Shown in pieces: positions 25,469 through 34,954 of a stretch of DNA of 51,533 nucleotides. The position numbers and the translations under genes are program-made. Position 1 is the first letter of the stretch, and every line of letters begins with the position of its first letter. Source of the stretch: Deltaproteobacteria bacterium. Its GTDB lineage: Bacteria; Desulfobacterota; Desulfobacteria; Desulfobacterales; SpSt-501. The DNA lies in the NCBI GenBank assembly GCA_016219005.1, contig JACRCN010000050.1, forward strand, positions 1 to 51,533. The letters run 5' to 3'. The notes beneath the pieces were generated by a model. The model was not told where the DNA came from. It saw nothing but the letters and a program-made list of their open reading frames with translations, and ran no database searches.

Positions 25469-26794
25469 TCAACGTGATGCGTTCAACTGGGCCCTGATCC
25501 CTGCCCAGTCTTTGATCAGAGAAAACTGCCCGTTTTCGAGTCGGGTGAAATGGACGCGATCCAGCCCCTGGTGATCGCTTGCGCTGAAGGCGATGTTGAT
25601 GTCCAGTCCCAGAGCCAGATCATGGATCGATTCGATGGCGTCGATGAACCCCTCCCGGGTGAGTTCCGCACCGGCCCGCTTGAGGCCTTCGACCAGCACC
25701 CGTGCGTTGATGAACCCCTCGAAGCCAACGAAGTTGGGCTGGTCTTCCGGGTAGTAGCGCTTGAGCAGCGTGACGTAGCCGAGCTCGCCGGTCAGCAGCG
25801 GGCTGGGGTCTTGGCGGTCGGGGGGCGGGACCACCTGCGACATGACGACCGTTATGCCCTGCTGGTTTTCAAGCCGCCGGGCCAGTTCATCGGCCCCGAC
25901 GAAGGACACCAGGTAAAACAAGGGCCGGAAGCCCTGTTCATGGGCCAGCCGGATGAATTTGGCGCACGGGTCGTAGGTGCCGATCATCACAACGGCCTCG
26001 GCCCCGGAGGACATGATCTTGTTCAGGCCTTCCTGCACATCCAGCGTGCCGCGGTTGTAAGAGCCCCCGGCGACCGGCGCCAGATTGAATCGCTTCAGGG
26101 CCAACTCCGTCCCCGTCAGGCCGTCAAAGCCGTAGGCGTCGTACTGGTAGAAAACGGCGATCTTATTCAACCCCAGGTCGTCGACCAGGTGCCGGACGGC
26201 GTCACCGGTCTCCTGGTAATAGGAGGCCCGGACGTTGATCAGGAAGCGGCTGAACGGCTCGCGCAGGGCGTTGGCGCCGGTGAACATGCCCAGGAGCGGG
26301 ATGCGTGCTTCCTCGATGAGGGGCAGCACCTTGACCGTCGTGGGGGTTCCCACGTAGCAAAACAGGGCAAACACCTGATCGTCGATGATGAGCTTCTGGG
26401 TGTTCGCCAGGCACATGGGAGGATCGTAGCTGTCGTCATAGGCCACCACCTTGATGCTGCGGCCGTGAACCCCTCCCAGTTCGTTGACGTGGTTGAGATA
26501 GCACATGGCGCCGCGAAACGTCTGGCTGCCCAGAAAACTGGCGTGTCCCTTAAGCGCCAGGGACGAACCCAGAACGACCTCCTGAGTCGTCACACCCGGG
26601 CTGCCGGTCTCCAGGGCCGCTTTCTCATCCGGGGATTGGCATCCCGTCACCAGGAAACCCAAACAGAGAATCACAATGCTTCCCAAGTAGAGCATCGAAC
26701 GCAAAAGAACACCTTTTGGGCCGAGTTGGGCAGAAGCAGAACTGGCTGCTATTGTCAGTACAAGGAATCGTGGGTTTGATTGAAGCGCATTCAT
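25469..26794 (-). CDS. Periplasmic binding lipoprotein, branched-chain amino-acid (LivJ-like) family
   Basis: Up to 441 residues. A hydrophobic signal ends in the lipobox VTGC, and the mature domain is a type I periplasmic binding fold: VVLGSSLALKGHASFLGSQT, YLNHVNELGGVHGRSIKVVA and YDDSYDPPMCLANTQKLI are typical of LivJ/AmiC-like proteins. The start is uncertain. ATG 26794 leaves 33 residues before the hydrophobic core, while GTG 26710 or ATG 26695 give a more normal signal; none has a clear ribosome site. No ABC permease or ATPase gene is nearby. The histidine kinase gene begins 7 bp later, so it likely serves as an extracellular ligand sensor for that kinase. Confidence 0.8.
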   Translation of the reverse strand: MNALQSNPRFLVLTIAASSASAQLGPKGVLLRSMLYLGSIVILCLGFLVTGCQSPDEKAALETGSPGVTTQEVVLGSSLALKGHASFLGSQTFRGAMCYLNHVNELGGVHGRSIKVVAYDDSYDPPMCLANTQKLIIDDQVFALFCYVGTPTTVKVLPLIEEARIPLLGMFTGANALREPFSRFLINVRASYYQETGDAVRHLVDDLGLNKIAVFYQYDAYGFDGLTGTELALKRFNLAPVAGGSYNRGTLDVQEGLNKIMSSGAEAVVMIGTYDPCAKFIRLAHEQGFRPLFYLVSFVGADELARRLENQQGITVVMSQVVPPPDRQDPSPLLTGELGYVTLLKRYYPEDQPNFVGFEGFINARVLVEGLKRAGAELTREGFIDAIESIHDLALGLDINIAFSASDHQGLDRVHFTRLENGQFSLIKDWAGIRAQLNASR

Positions 26795-26964
26795 TTTTTT
26801 ATCTTATTATCTAAAAACTTGCTGCAAGTCCATAGAATTCCCTTTGCGGGTGAGTATCCATCATGCCGGCGAACGGCTTGCGGCAGCTGTTTGACAAGAC
26901 TAAAGGCGGCGCTTATGTTGGCCCTCGTAATTGCTGTTAATGACCGAATGTGGAGGTTGCCGGA

Positions 26965-27642
26965 ATGTCGTTTGAAACCCGCGAGGAAGTTCTTGAAAAG
27001 GTCATCGCCATGCAGCGGCCGAAGTGCCCGCATTGTGGAGTCGAAATGAGCCTCTGGGAGGAGCCGCCGATGCACATGGGAGACGGCCTGGGCTGGGGAA
27101 CTCCTTTTCTCTTTATCTGCTTCAACGACGATTGCGCGCTGTATCGGGAGGGTTGGAAGCACATCGAGGAAAGCTACGCCCACAAAGCCTCATACCGCTG
27201 CATGAACTATCCCGGCACCGACGTTTTCGAGGTGATGCCGGTGTTCAGCAACATGGGCGGCCGGGGCCAGATTTTCAATGACCAGGCCATGGCCGAACAG
27301 GAGGCCATCAAAGAGGCCATCAAGCGCGGATTCAACCTGCTCGCCGAATTTTTTACGACCAAAGACGGGCCGGGGATGATGCGCCTGTTGCTGGACCCCA
27401 CCGAACCGGCGCGGGTGCGGCTCAAGGCAGCGGAGATGATCGGCGACCTCGGAGAGGTCGAGTCCATCGAGCCGCTGCGAAACGTCCGCTTCGGCAATGA
27501 GCTGATCCAAAAAAAAGTAGATGAGGCCGTTGCCAAGATCCACGAACGCCACTTCACCCGGGAATGCCCGTTTTGCGCGGAGATCATCAAACGGCGAGCC
27601 AATGTCTGCAAGCACTGCGGCAAGGAAGTGGACGGGCACTAA
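26965..27642 (+). CDS. Zinc-ribbon protein with HEAT-like middle region
   Basis: A 225-residue cytoplasmic protein. An N-terminal ribbon has CPHCGVEMSLW and FICFNDDCALY; the C-terminus has a second ribbon, CPFCAEIIKRRANVCKHCGK. Between them, RVRLKAAEMIGDLGEVESIE and PLRNVRFGNELIQKKVDEAV look like one or two HEAT-type helical repeats. The start is ATG 26965, eight bases after GGAGG, not the GTG at 26950. This arrangement recurs in Desulfobacterota proteins of unknown function. It is divergent from the binding-lipoprotein gene and convergent with the HSDR_N protein. Confidence 0.7.
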   Translation: MSFETREEVLEKVIAMQRPKCPHCGVEMSLWEEPPMHMGDGLGWGTPFLFICFNDDCALYREGWKHIEESYAHKASYRCMNYPGTDVFEVMPVFSNMGGRGQIFNDQAMAEQEAIKEAIKRGFNLLAEFFTTKDGPGMMRLLLDPTEPARVRLKAAEMIGDLGEVESIEPLRNVRFGNELIQKKVDEAVAKIHERHFTRECPFCAEIIKRRANVCKHCGKEVDGH

Positions 27643-27649
27643 TTAGGCG

Positions 27650-28192
27650 TCACGTTACATGGCGCTGCACGTTGACCGTTTCCTGGTCATAGGTGCGGAA
27701 GATCAGCGCTTCGCGCTCCCGCCGCTCTTCCGAAAGCGGCTCAAACCGGGCGGATGCCAGCCCGCGCAGGGCGTCCGCTTTGGAAGGAATCGCCCCCATC
27801 CCCGTGCCGATGTTCTTTCCCGTGACGGCATCGATGACAGTTGCCGTGCGGCCGTCGCAGACGACGGCGAGCGGGACCTGGACATCCCCGAGCAAACGGG
27901 CCGCCGCCACGGTCTGCCGCTCCCAGGACCCCAGCGAGCCGGCCGCACAGGTGATGAGCATGAGCCGTCGGAGTCCCACCGTCACCACGAGATCCACCTG
28001 CGAGCGGTAGGGCTCGCCCTGGATCGTCAGCTCCAGATCCGCATCCACGGCGATGTCCTGCCGTGCGTAGCCTTTCTGCTCCACGAGAAACCGCTCCACG
28101 ATCTGGCGGTTCTCCTCGGCGCCGATGTTGGGGGTTTCCCGGCCGGTGATGAAATCAATCAGGGTGGTGAAAGGTTTGAGCGGAGGGGGCAT
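27650..28192 (-). CDS. HsdR N-terminal-domain (HSDR_N) nuclease-like protein
   Basis: A 180-residue protein with the PD-(D/E)xK-like fold seen at the start of type I restriction R subunits. ENRQIVERFLVEQKGYARQD is followed by the DADL(E), SQVDLVV and LMLITCAAGS strands, with PLAVVCDGRTATVIDAVTGK after them. The usual catalytic ExK is altered (LITCAAGS), so cleavage activity is doubtful. There are no HsdM/HsdS genes. It is the last gene of the obgE-proBA-nadD-rsfS operon, 13 bp after rsfS. Role unknown. Confidence 0.75.
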   Translation of the reverse strand: MPPPLKPFTTLIDFITGRETPNIGAEENRQIVERFLVEQKGYARQDIAVDADLELTIQGEPYRSQVDLVVTVGLRRLMLITCAAGSLGSWERQTVAAARLLGDVQVPLAVVCDGRTATVIDAVTGKNIGTGMGAIPSKADALRGLASARFEPLSEERREREALIFRTYDQETVNVQRHVT

Positions 28193-28205
28193 GGCTTTCT
28201 CCGCG

Positions 28206-28610
28206 TCACGCGTCCGCGTCCCGGCTGGGCGGCCGGCGCGCGGCGGCCTTGTGTTTCTTCAAGCCCGGTGTTTCGATCCGCCGCGCATCGGTCCATAACC
28301 CTTCGAGGTCGTAGAACTGCCGCACCGACTCGTAGAACACGTGGATGACGACGTTACCGTAATCCATCAGCACCCACTGGCCTTCCTTGGCGCCCTCGAC
28401 GCCCAACGGCTTGACTTTTTGCTTCCGCAGCCTTCTTTCGACGTGCTCGGCGATGGCGGTCACCTGGCGGCTGGAGCGGCCGCTGCATATAATGAAAGCA
28501 TCGGCGATCGAGGTGAGCTCACGCATGTCCAAGGCCACCACGTCGACGGGCTTCTTCCCCAGAACCGCTTTGATGTAAAGATCCAGCTCAGCGTGCATGT
28601 CATCGGTCAT
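28206..28610 (-). CDS. rsfS: Ribosome silencing factor RsfS
   Basis: A 134-residue protein of the Iojap/RsfS family: VVALDMRELTSIADAFIICS, SGRSSRQVTAIAEHVERRL, then EGQWVLMDYGNVVIHVFYES and FYDLEGLW. It binds ribosomal protein L14 and blocks subunit joining during starvation. The ATG at 28610 overlaps the nadD stop as ATGA and is preferred to the longer frame starting at 28769. The nadD-rsfS order is common in bacteria. A basic C-terminal tail (KKHKAAARRPPSRDADA) is longer than usual. Confidence 0.95.
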   Translation of the reverse strand: MTDDMHAELDLYIKAVLGKKPVDVVALDMRELTSIADAFIICSGRSSRQVTAIAEHVERRLRKQKVKPLGVEGAKEGQWVLMDYGNVVIHVFYESVRQFYDLEGLWTDARRIETPGLKKHKAAARRPPSRDADA

Positions 28611-29272
28611 CGATACAACCCCTTGGATGTGATGTAGTGCCGGACGTTCGAAGGCACGAGGTAGCGGATCGAACGGCCCTCGCGCACCCATTCCCGGACC
28701 CGGGTGCTGGAGATGTCGAGTGCCGTCACCTGGAACACGGTGATAGGCTCCAAGCCCGGGGCTTTGCATCCGGCCGGGCCCTCGCAGACGGTGCCGTCCG
28801 GGGAGAGTTTCGACCGGATGAAATCGTGCACGGTCTGCTCGTCGCGGTCGCCGCTGCAGTCGGCCGCGTGAGGACGGGACAGCACGACCACGGGGACCAA
28901 GGCGAGCAGGTCGCGGAAAGACTTCCAGGTGTCGATCTCGAGAAAGGCGTCCAGGCCCATCACGAGAAAAACGTCGGTGTCCGCGGCCAGGCTCTGCTGG
29001 AAGGAGCGGACGGTGTCGATGGTGAAGGAAGGGCCGGAGCGTTTGATTTCCACGTCCGAGACCATCAGCCCGGAGTCGCCTTCGACGGCCAGTTCGATCA
29101 TCCGCAGGCGGTCTTCCGCCGGGGCCACTCCGGTGCGCCCCTTGTGCGGCGGGACGGCGGCAGGGATAAGGAAGACCTGGTCCAGGCCAAACCCCTCCTT
29201 CACTTCCAGAGCCGCCCGCAGGTGCCCGAAGTGGATCGGATTGAAGGTTCCCCCAAACAGCCCTACCCGCAT
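28607..29272 (-). CDS. nadD: Nicotinate-nucleotide adenylyltransferase
   Basis: A 221-residue nucleotidyltransferase. The N-terminal MRVGLFGGTFNPIHFGHL holds the GGTFNPxHxGH motif for ATP binding, and the C-terminal DISSTRVREWVREG holds the ISSTxxR motif. It makes nicotinic acid adenine dinucleotide from NaMN and ATP in NAD synthesis. The start at 29272 places the motif at the N-terminus as in the family; a TTG at 29341 is an unlikely alternative. It lies between proA and rsfS in the operon. Confidence 0.96.
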   Translation of the reverse strand: MRVGLFGGTFNPIHFGHLRAALEVKEGFGLDQVFLIPAAVPPHKGRTGVAPAEDRLRMIELAVEGDSGLMVSDVEIKRSGPSFTIDTVRSFQQSLAADTDVFLVMGLDAFLEIDTWKSFRDLLALVPVVVLSRPHAADCSGDRDEQTVHDFIRSKLSPDGTVCEGPAGCKAPGLEPITVFQVTALDISSTRVREWVREGRSIRYLVPSNVRHYITSKGLYR

Positions 29273-29337
29273 AGATGACTTCGAATCAAACGCCAAGGGG
29301 TAATTCGTGTGGACGCTATCAGCGTGGAGCTTCGCGT

Positions 29338-30600
29338 TCAAGCGTCCCTGATTTGCCCGTTGCCGAAGACGACGAACTTGGTGGTGGTCAGCTCCTCGAG
29401 CCCCATCGGCCCGAAGGCGTGCAGCTTGGAGGTGCTGATGCCGATCTCGGCGCCCAGGCCAAGCTGTCCGCCGTCGTTGAAACGGGTCGAGGCGTTCACC
29501 AACACCACGGAGGAGTCCACCTCGCGCACGAAGCGCCGCGCCCGCTCATAGTCCCGTGTCACGATGGCATCGGTGTGGCTCGAACCGTACGCGGCGATGT
29601 GCGCGATGGCCGCCTCCATGCTCTCCACCACCCGAACCGCCAGAATGAGGTCCAGATACTCGGCCGTCCAGTCTTCGTCCGTGGCAAGGGGGATCCCCGG
29701 CAGCATGCGCCGGGTCTCGGGGCATCCGCGCAGTTCCACGCCGGCTGCGGTAAAGTGCCGGGCCATCGCCGGCAAAAATCGCGCCGCTTCGGCGCGGTGC
29801 ACGAGCAGCGTTTCCATCGCGTTGCACACCCCCGGCCGTTGAACTTTCGCGTTGAAGCACACCGCCTCGGCCATGGCGAGATCGGCGCCTTCGTCCACGT
29901 AGACATGGCAGACGCCCTTATAGTGCTTGAGCACGGGGATGCGCGAGTTGGCGACCACGAAGCGGATGAGGTCCTCGCCCCCGCGCGGGATGATCAGATC
30001 GATGCACTCCTCCTGCTCGAGCAGGGCGTTAACGGCGGCCCGGTCCGCCACCGGAACCACCTGGACGGCGGCTGCGGGAAGCCCCGTGTCCGCGAGCGCC
30101 CGGCCGATGACGGCCGCCAGCGCCTGGTTGGAGTGGAAGGCCTCGGACCCGCCGCGCAGGATGACGGCGTTGCCGGCCTTGAGGCACAGTCCGGCGGCAT
30201 CCACGGTCACATTCGGCCGCGACTCGTAGATGATGCCGATCACCCCCAGCGCGATCCGCATGCGCGCGATCTCAAGCCCGTTCGGCCGGACCTGGCTCGG
30301 ACCGAGGCGGCCCACGGGGTCGGGCAGCTCCGCGACCTCGCGCAGCCCGCAGGCCATGGCGGCGATGGTGCTGTCCGTGATGGCGAGGCGGTCGATCAGG
30401 GCGGCCGCAAGGCCGCCGCTCCGGGCGGCCTGTACGTCCCGTTGATTCTCAGCCCGGACGGCGTCCGCCTGCCGCACGATCTCATCGGCCATGCGCCGCA
30501 ACGCCTGGTTTTTCTGCCCGGAGGTCACGCGCGACATGGCTTGCGAGGCATGGCGGGCGGCCTTGGCCATGGCGGCGATCGTTGCGTTGATCGAGTTCAT
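29338..30600 (-). CDS. proA: Gamma-glutamyl phosphate reductase
   Basis: A 420-residue aldehyde-dehydrogenase-fold enzyme that reduces gamma-glutamyl phosphate to the semialdehyde, the second step of proline synthesis. Recognisable blocks are [20 protein letters not shown], the NAD(P) site near [11 protein letters not shown] and the catalytic Cys in [17 protein letters not shown]. It overlaps proB by one base (TGATG), a common proBA coupling. Confidence 0.97.
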   Translation of the reverse strand: MNSINATIAAMAKAARHASQAMSRVTSGQKNQALRRMADEIVRQADAVRAENQRDVQAARSGGLAAALIDRLAITDSTIAAMACGLREVAELPDPVGRLGPSQVRPNGLEIARMRIALGVIGIIYESRPNVTVDAAGLCLKAGNAVILRGGSEAFHSNQALAAVIGRALADTGLPAAAVQVVPVADRAAVNALLEQEECIDLIIPRGGEDLIRFVVANSRIPVLKHYKGVCHVYVDEGADLAMAEAVCFNAKVQRPGVCNAMETLLVHRAEAARFLPAMARHFTAAGVELRGCPETRRMLPGIPLATDEDWTAEYLDLILAVRVVESMEAAIAHIAAYGSSHTDAIVTRDYERARRFVREVDSSVVLVNASTRFNDGGQLGLGAEIGISTSKLHAFGPMGLEELTTTKFVVFGNGQIRDA

Positions 30601-31722
30601 CAGCCCTCTTCTACCCCATCTTCCCCCGTAATCACAAGGTTGTCCCGGTGAATCACTTCGTCATAGGGCTTGTGGCCGAGCACCTGCGAGATGTGCTGGG
30701 ACCTGAGACCCATGATCTTGCGGATGTCGGCCGCGCCGTAGTTGACCAGCCCGACCCCGACGGCCTCGCCGCCGGGCGCCTGGAACTCCACCGGGGATCC
30801 GACATTGAACTCCCCCTGCACCCCGACAATCCCGCTGGCGAGCAGGCTTTTGCCGCGGCGGGTCACGGCGGTGCGGGCACCCGCATCGATCGTGAGAACC
30901 CCCTTGGGCTTGAGGGAGAAAGCGATCCAGCACTTCCGACGGGTGAGTTTTTGCCGGCGCGGGACGAAATAGGTGCCGTGGGTCTCACCGTCGAAGAGCC
31001 GGACCAGGATGTCCGGCTTGTCCCCCTTGGCCACCACCATGGGAACCCCGGCGGAGTTCACTTTGCGGGCGGCGTTGATCTTGCTCATCATCCCGCCGGT
31101 GCCCAGGGGCCCCGGCATGCTGCCGGCGGCTTTCTCGGTGCTCTGGGTGATGACGCCCACCACGGGAATGAGTTCGGCGTCGGGCTCGGTGCGCGGGTCC
31201 CGAGTGAACAGGCCGTCGATGTCGCTCAGAATGACGAGCAGGTCCGCGTCCATGAGCAGCGTGATCATCGCCGCCAGGTTGTCGTTGTCGCCCAGCTTGA
31301 TATCCTCGACCGAGACCGTGTCGTTCTCGTTGATGATGGGCACGATCTTCCAGTCGAGGAGGGTGTTCAGGGTGTTGCGGGCGTTCAGGTAGCGCTTGCG
31401 GCTGGAAAGGTCCTCGCTGGTGAGCAGGATCTGGGCCGCCTTGAGGTGATGCCGTTCGAAGGCCTTTTCATACTCCATGATGAGCCCGGCCTGGCCCACG
31501 GCTGATACCGCCTGGCGCTGCCGCAGTTCATCCGGCCTGCGCTCCAACCCGATTTTTTTCAGACCCGAGGCCATGGCCCCTGAGGAGACGATAATCACTT
31601 CGCGCCCGGTTTCCATCAGGCGGCTGACCTGGCCGGCGATGCTGCGCATCACGGGGATGTTCAATCCCTGGCGGGCGGTGAGGACGTTGCTGCCGACCTT
31701 GACGACGACGCGCCGGGCGCGT

Positions 31723-31748
<26 letters not shown>
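30600..31748 (-). CDS. proB: Glutamate 5-kinase (with PUA domain)
   Basis: A 382-residue kinase catalysing the first step of proline synthesis. The amino-acid kinase core shows [47 protein letters not shown] and [13 protein letters not shown]. The C-terminal ~100 residues form a PUA domain ([20 protein letters not shown]). It is usually feedback-inhibited by proline. Its start lies inside obgE (26-bp overlap), and it is coupled to proA downstream. Confidence 0.97.
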
Positions 31749-32744
<996 letters not shown>

Positions 32745-32748
<4 letters not shown>

Positions 32749-33002
32749 GCTGCGGCGTAAACACTCACTTTTTGGCGCGACCGCCCCTGACGCTCATAGG
32801 CGACGACCCCGTCGATCTTGGCGAACAGGGTGTAGTCTTTGCCCAACCCGACGTTCTGCCCCGGGTGGAACTTGGTTCCGACCTGACGCACGAGGATGTT
32901 GCCGGCCCTGACCTTCTGCCCGCCATAGATTTTGACCCCGCGGCGCTGGCCGGCCGAGTCGCGACCGTTCCTGGAACTTCCGGCTGCCTTTTTGTGTGCC
33001 AT
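32745..33002 (-). CDS. rpmA: 50S ribosomal protein L27
   Basis: An 85-residue protein beginning [20 protein letters not shown], the standard L27 N-terminus, with [19 protein letters not shown] and [19 protein letters not shown] after it. The ATG at 33002 follows AAGGAG. It overlaps obgE by 4 bp, but is unusually far (215 bp) from the rplU stop. Confidence 0.98.
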
Positions 33003-33189
33003 ATCCCCTGCTCCTTTGAGTCGATTTCTTATAAGGCCCGATATCTGCGCTTCGTTTCGCTGTTGCGGCGGGGCGCGGTTTGCATGCCTCGCAACCCGAA
33101 ACCGGCGCGCCTTGACCTCGGAACCTCCCAAGAAGCCGGCTGACTTACGGATTTAGAAATTCAAGGTTAATTCGTTATCGATCATAATA

Positions 33190-33223
33190 GCATAATAAGC
33201 GGGCGACAACCCGCTTATTATGC
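33190..33223. repeat. Perfect 14-bp hairpin overlapping the rplU stop codon
   Basis: GCATAATAAGCGGG and CCCGCTTATTATGC are perfect reverse complements around a six-base loop. The rplU TAA stop (33218-33220) lies inside one arm. No T-run follows on the minus strand, so it is not a standard intrinsic terminator. It may stabilise or process the L21 message or slow ribosomes at the stop. Confidence 0.75.
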
Positions 33224-33529
33224 CTCGATGCCGTCAATGCGGATTGCGGTGAAGGGCTGACGATGGCCATTCTTCCGGCGATAGCGCTTGCGGCGTTTGT
33301 ATTTAAAAACGAGAATCTTTTTGGCCTTGTCCTGCTCGACGATCTGGGCCTGGACTGCGACATTCTCCAGGACCGGCTGACCGACACGGATGTTTTCGCC
33401 ATCCGCCACCATCAAGACCTTGTCAAAGGTCACGGAGCTGCCGACCTTGCCCGGGATTTTTTCGATCCGGAGGGTCTCCCCCTTCTGGACCTTGTATTGT
33501 TTTCCGCCCGTGTTGACGACCGCGTACAT
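33218..33529 (-). CDS. rplU: 50S ribosomal protein L21
   Basis: A 103-residue protein with the L21 pattern MYAVVNTGGKQYKVQKGETL and the RNA-binding segment KILVFKYKRRKRYRRKNGHR. The start follows AGGAGG at good spacing. First gene of the rplU-rpmA-obgE-proB-proA-nadD-rsfS operon. A strong hairpin spans its stop codon. Confidence 0.98.
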   Translation of the reverse strand: MYAVVNTGGKQYKVQKGETLRIEKIPGKVGSSVTFDKVLMVADGENIRVGQPVLENVAVQAQIVEQDKAKKILVFKYKRRKRYRRKNGHRQPFTAIRIDGIEA

Positions 33530-33569
33530 GGGTGCCTCCTGAAGTAAATTGGCATTTCAAAACCGTTGA

Positions 33570-33597
33570 ATATTAAATGATACGCAATAATTGTCAA
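33570..33597 (-). promoter_or_regulatory. Promoter of the rplU operon
   Basis: On the minus strand TTGACA (33592-33597) and TAATAT (33570-33575) are 16 bases apart in AT-rich DNA, 41 bp ahead of the L21 start. A perfect -35 with a four-of-six -10. Confidence 0.55.
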
Positions 33598-33660
33598 TAA
33601 AAAAATGAAAAAAGGCCATCTGCTCGATCCGACTGCCGGTGGATGGGGGCATCGCACCGG
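33598..33660 (-). terminator. Possible terminator after ygeW
   Basis: CCGGTG (33636-33641) pairs with CACCGG (33655-33660), with an inner GATG/CATC pairing. About 20 bases later on the minus strand come runs of six and seven T. The distance between stem and T-run is longer than ideal, so termination may rely on more than this hairpin. Confidence 0.4.
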
Positions 33661-33698
33661 CCCCCTGCGACCGCATGAATCCGCCGCGGCGCTCACCG

Positions 33699-34883
33699 TC
33701 AGGCGCGCGGGACGGCCCGGCGCTTCAGCGCCCTCAGCAGCTTGACCGGGTCATCGAAACGGGCGGCCAGCATGACGGCGGCGATAATGTAGGGCTTGAA
33801 GCCCGCCTGGATGTAAGTGGGGATGCGGTAGCGCTCGAACACGCTGGCCGCCACCTCACCGGCGGCGCAAGAGACCCCGGAGATGTCCGCCGGCAGGCAG
33901 TGCATGTAAAGAGCCTTGCCTTTGCGGGTGAGCTTCATCTTGGACTCGGTGCATTCCCAGCCCTTGAATTCGGCGTTTTTTGCGAGGCAGGCCTTCTCCA
34001 GCTCCTTGAGCCCCGGGGTGTCGTTGCTGCGCAACAGCTCGGTGCGCTTTTCCATGACGTGGTAGGGGGCCCAACTCTTGGGGTAGACCACGTCGGCTCC
34101 GGCAAAGGCCTCGTCCATGGAGCTTACGACCTTGAAGCTGCCGCCGTTTTCTTTGGCGGACACACCCGCCTTGGCGACCACATCGGGGATCAGTTGGTAG
34201 CCCTCGGGATGGGCGAGCACCACATCCATGCCGAAGCGCGTCATCAGCCCGATCACCCCCTGCGGCACGGAAAGCGGCTTGCCGTAGCTCGGCGAATAGG
34301 CCCAGGTCATGGCGATCTTCTTGCCCCGCAGTTGGTCCAGGCCGCCGAAGTGGTTTTTCAGCTGCATCAGGTCGGCCATGCTCTGGGTGGGGTGGTCCAC
34401 GTCGCTCTGCAGGTTAACCAGGTAGGGCCGCTGCTCCAGGACCCCGGCCTTGAACCCCTCCTCCACGGCGGCCGCCACCTGCTGCATGTATGTGTGGCCC
34501 GCGCCCAGGAAAATGTCGTCGCGGATGCCGATGAACTCGGTGAAGAAGGCGATCATGTTGGCCGTCTCGCGCACGGTCTCGCCGTGGGCGATCTGCGAAC
34601 GCCCCTCGTCCAGGTCCTGAACGCCCAGGCCCAGCAGGTTTGCCGCCGAGAAAAATGAAAAGCGCGTGCGGGTCGACTGGTCCCGGAAGATGCTCACGGC
34701 CAGACCGGACTCGAAGCAGCGGGTCGAGATGTTTCCCCGGCGCAGCCATTGCAGCGCATCGGCCACGGCAACTATTTTCCTGAGCTCATCAACGGATTTC
34801 TCCCAGGTCAGCAGAAAGTCCTTGTGGTAAAGGTCCCCCGAAAGCGAACCGATTTCCCTCAGCAGGCCTTGAAAATTGCTCAT
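33699..34883 (-). CDS. ygeW: YgeW-family (knotted) carbamoyltransferase
   Basis: A 394-residue member of the aspartate/ornithine carbamoyltransferase superfamily, close to the 396-residue E. coli YgeW in length. Carbamoyl-phosphate binding motifs are STRTRFSF and HPTQSMADLM, and the amino-substrate loop is MHCLPADISGVSC. YgeW is not anabolic OTC; in other bacteria it sits with ygeX and ygeY in anaerobic catabolism of ureido compounds and purines. Here it is the last gene after ygeY and two PLP enzymes. It probably cleaves a carbamoylated amino acid to carbamoyl phosphate, giving ATP through a carbamate kinase not seen in this window. Confidence 0.88.
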   Translation of the reverse strand: MSNFQGLLREIGSLSGDLYHKDFLLTWEKSVDELRKIVAVADALQWLRRGNISTRCFESGLAVSIFRDQSTRTRFSFFSAANLLGLGVQDLDEGRSQIAHGETVRETANMIAFFTEFIGIRDDIFLGAGHTYMQQVAAAVEEGFKAGVLEQRPYLVNLQSDVDHPTQSMADLMQLKNHFGGLDQLRGKKIAMTWAYSPSYGKPLSVPQGVIGLMTRFGMDVVLAHPEGYQLIPDVVAKAGVSAKENGGSFKVVSSMDEAFAGADVVYPKSWAPYHVMEKRTELLRSNDTPGLKELEKACLAKNAEFKGWECTESKMKLTRKGKALYMHCLPADISGVSCAAGEVAASVFERYRIPTYIQAGFKPYIIAAVMLAARFDDPVKLLRALKRRAVPRA

Positions 34884-34954
34884 GGTTCCTCCTTGAAAAA
34901 GTAAAGGTCGGCCTGTCGCCCGTTACCCGCCAGGTATTTTCAGACGCGGACCGT

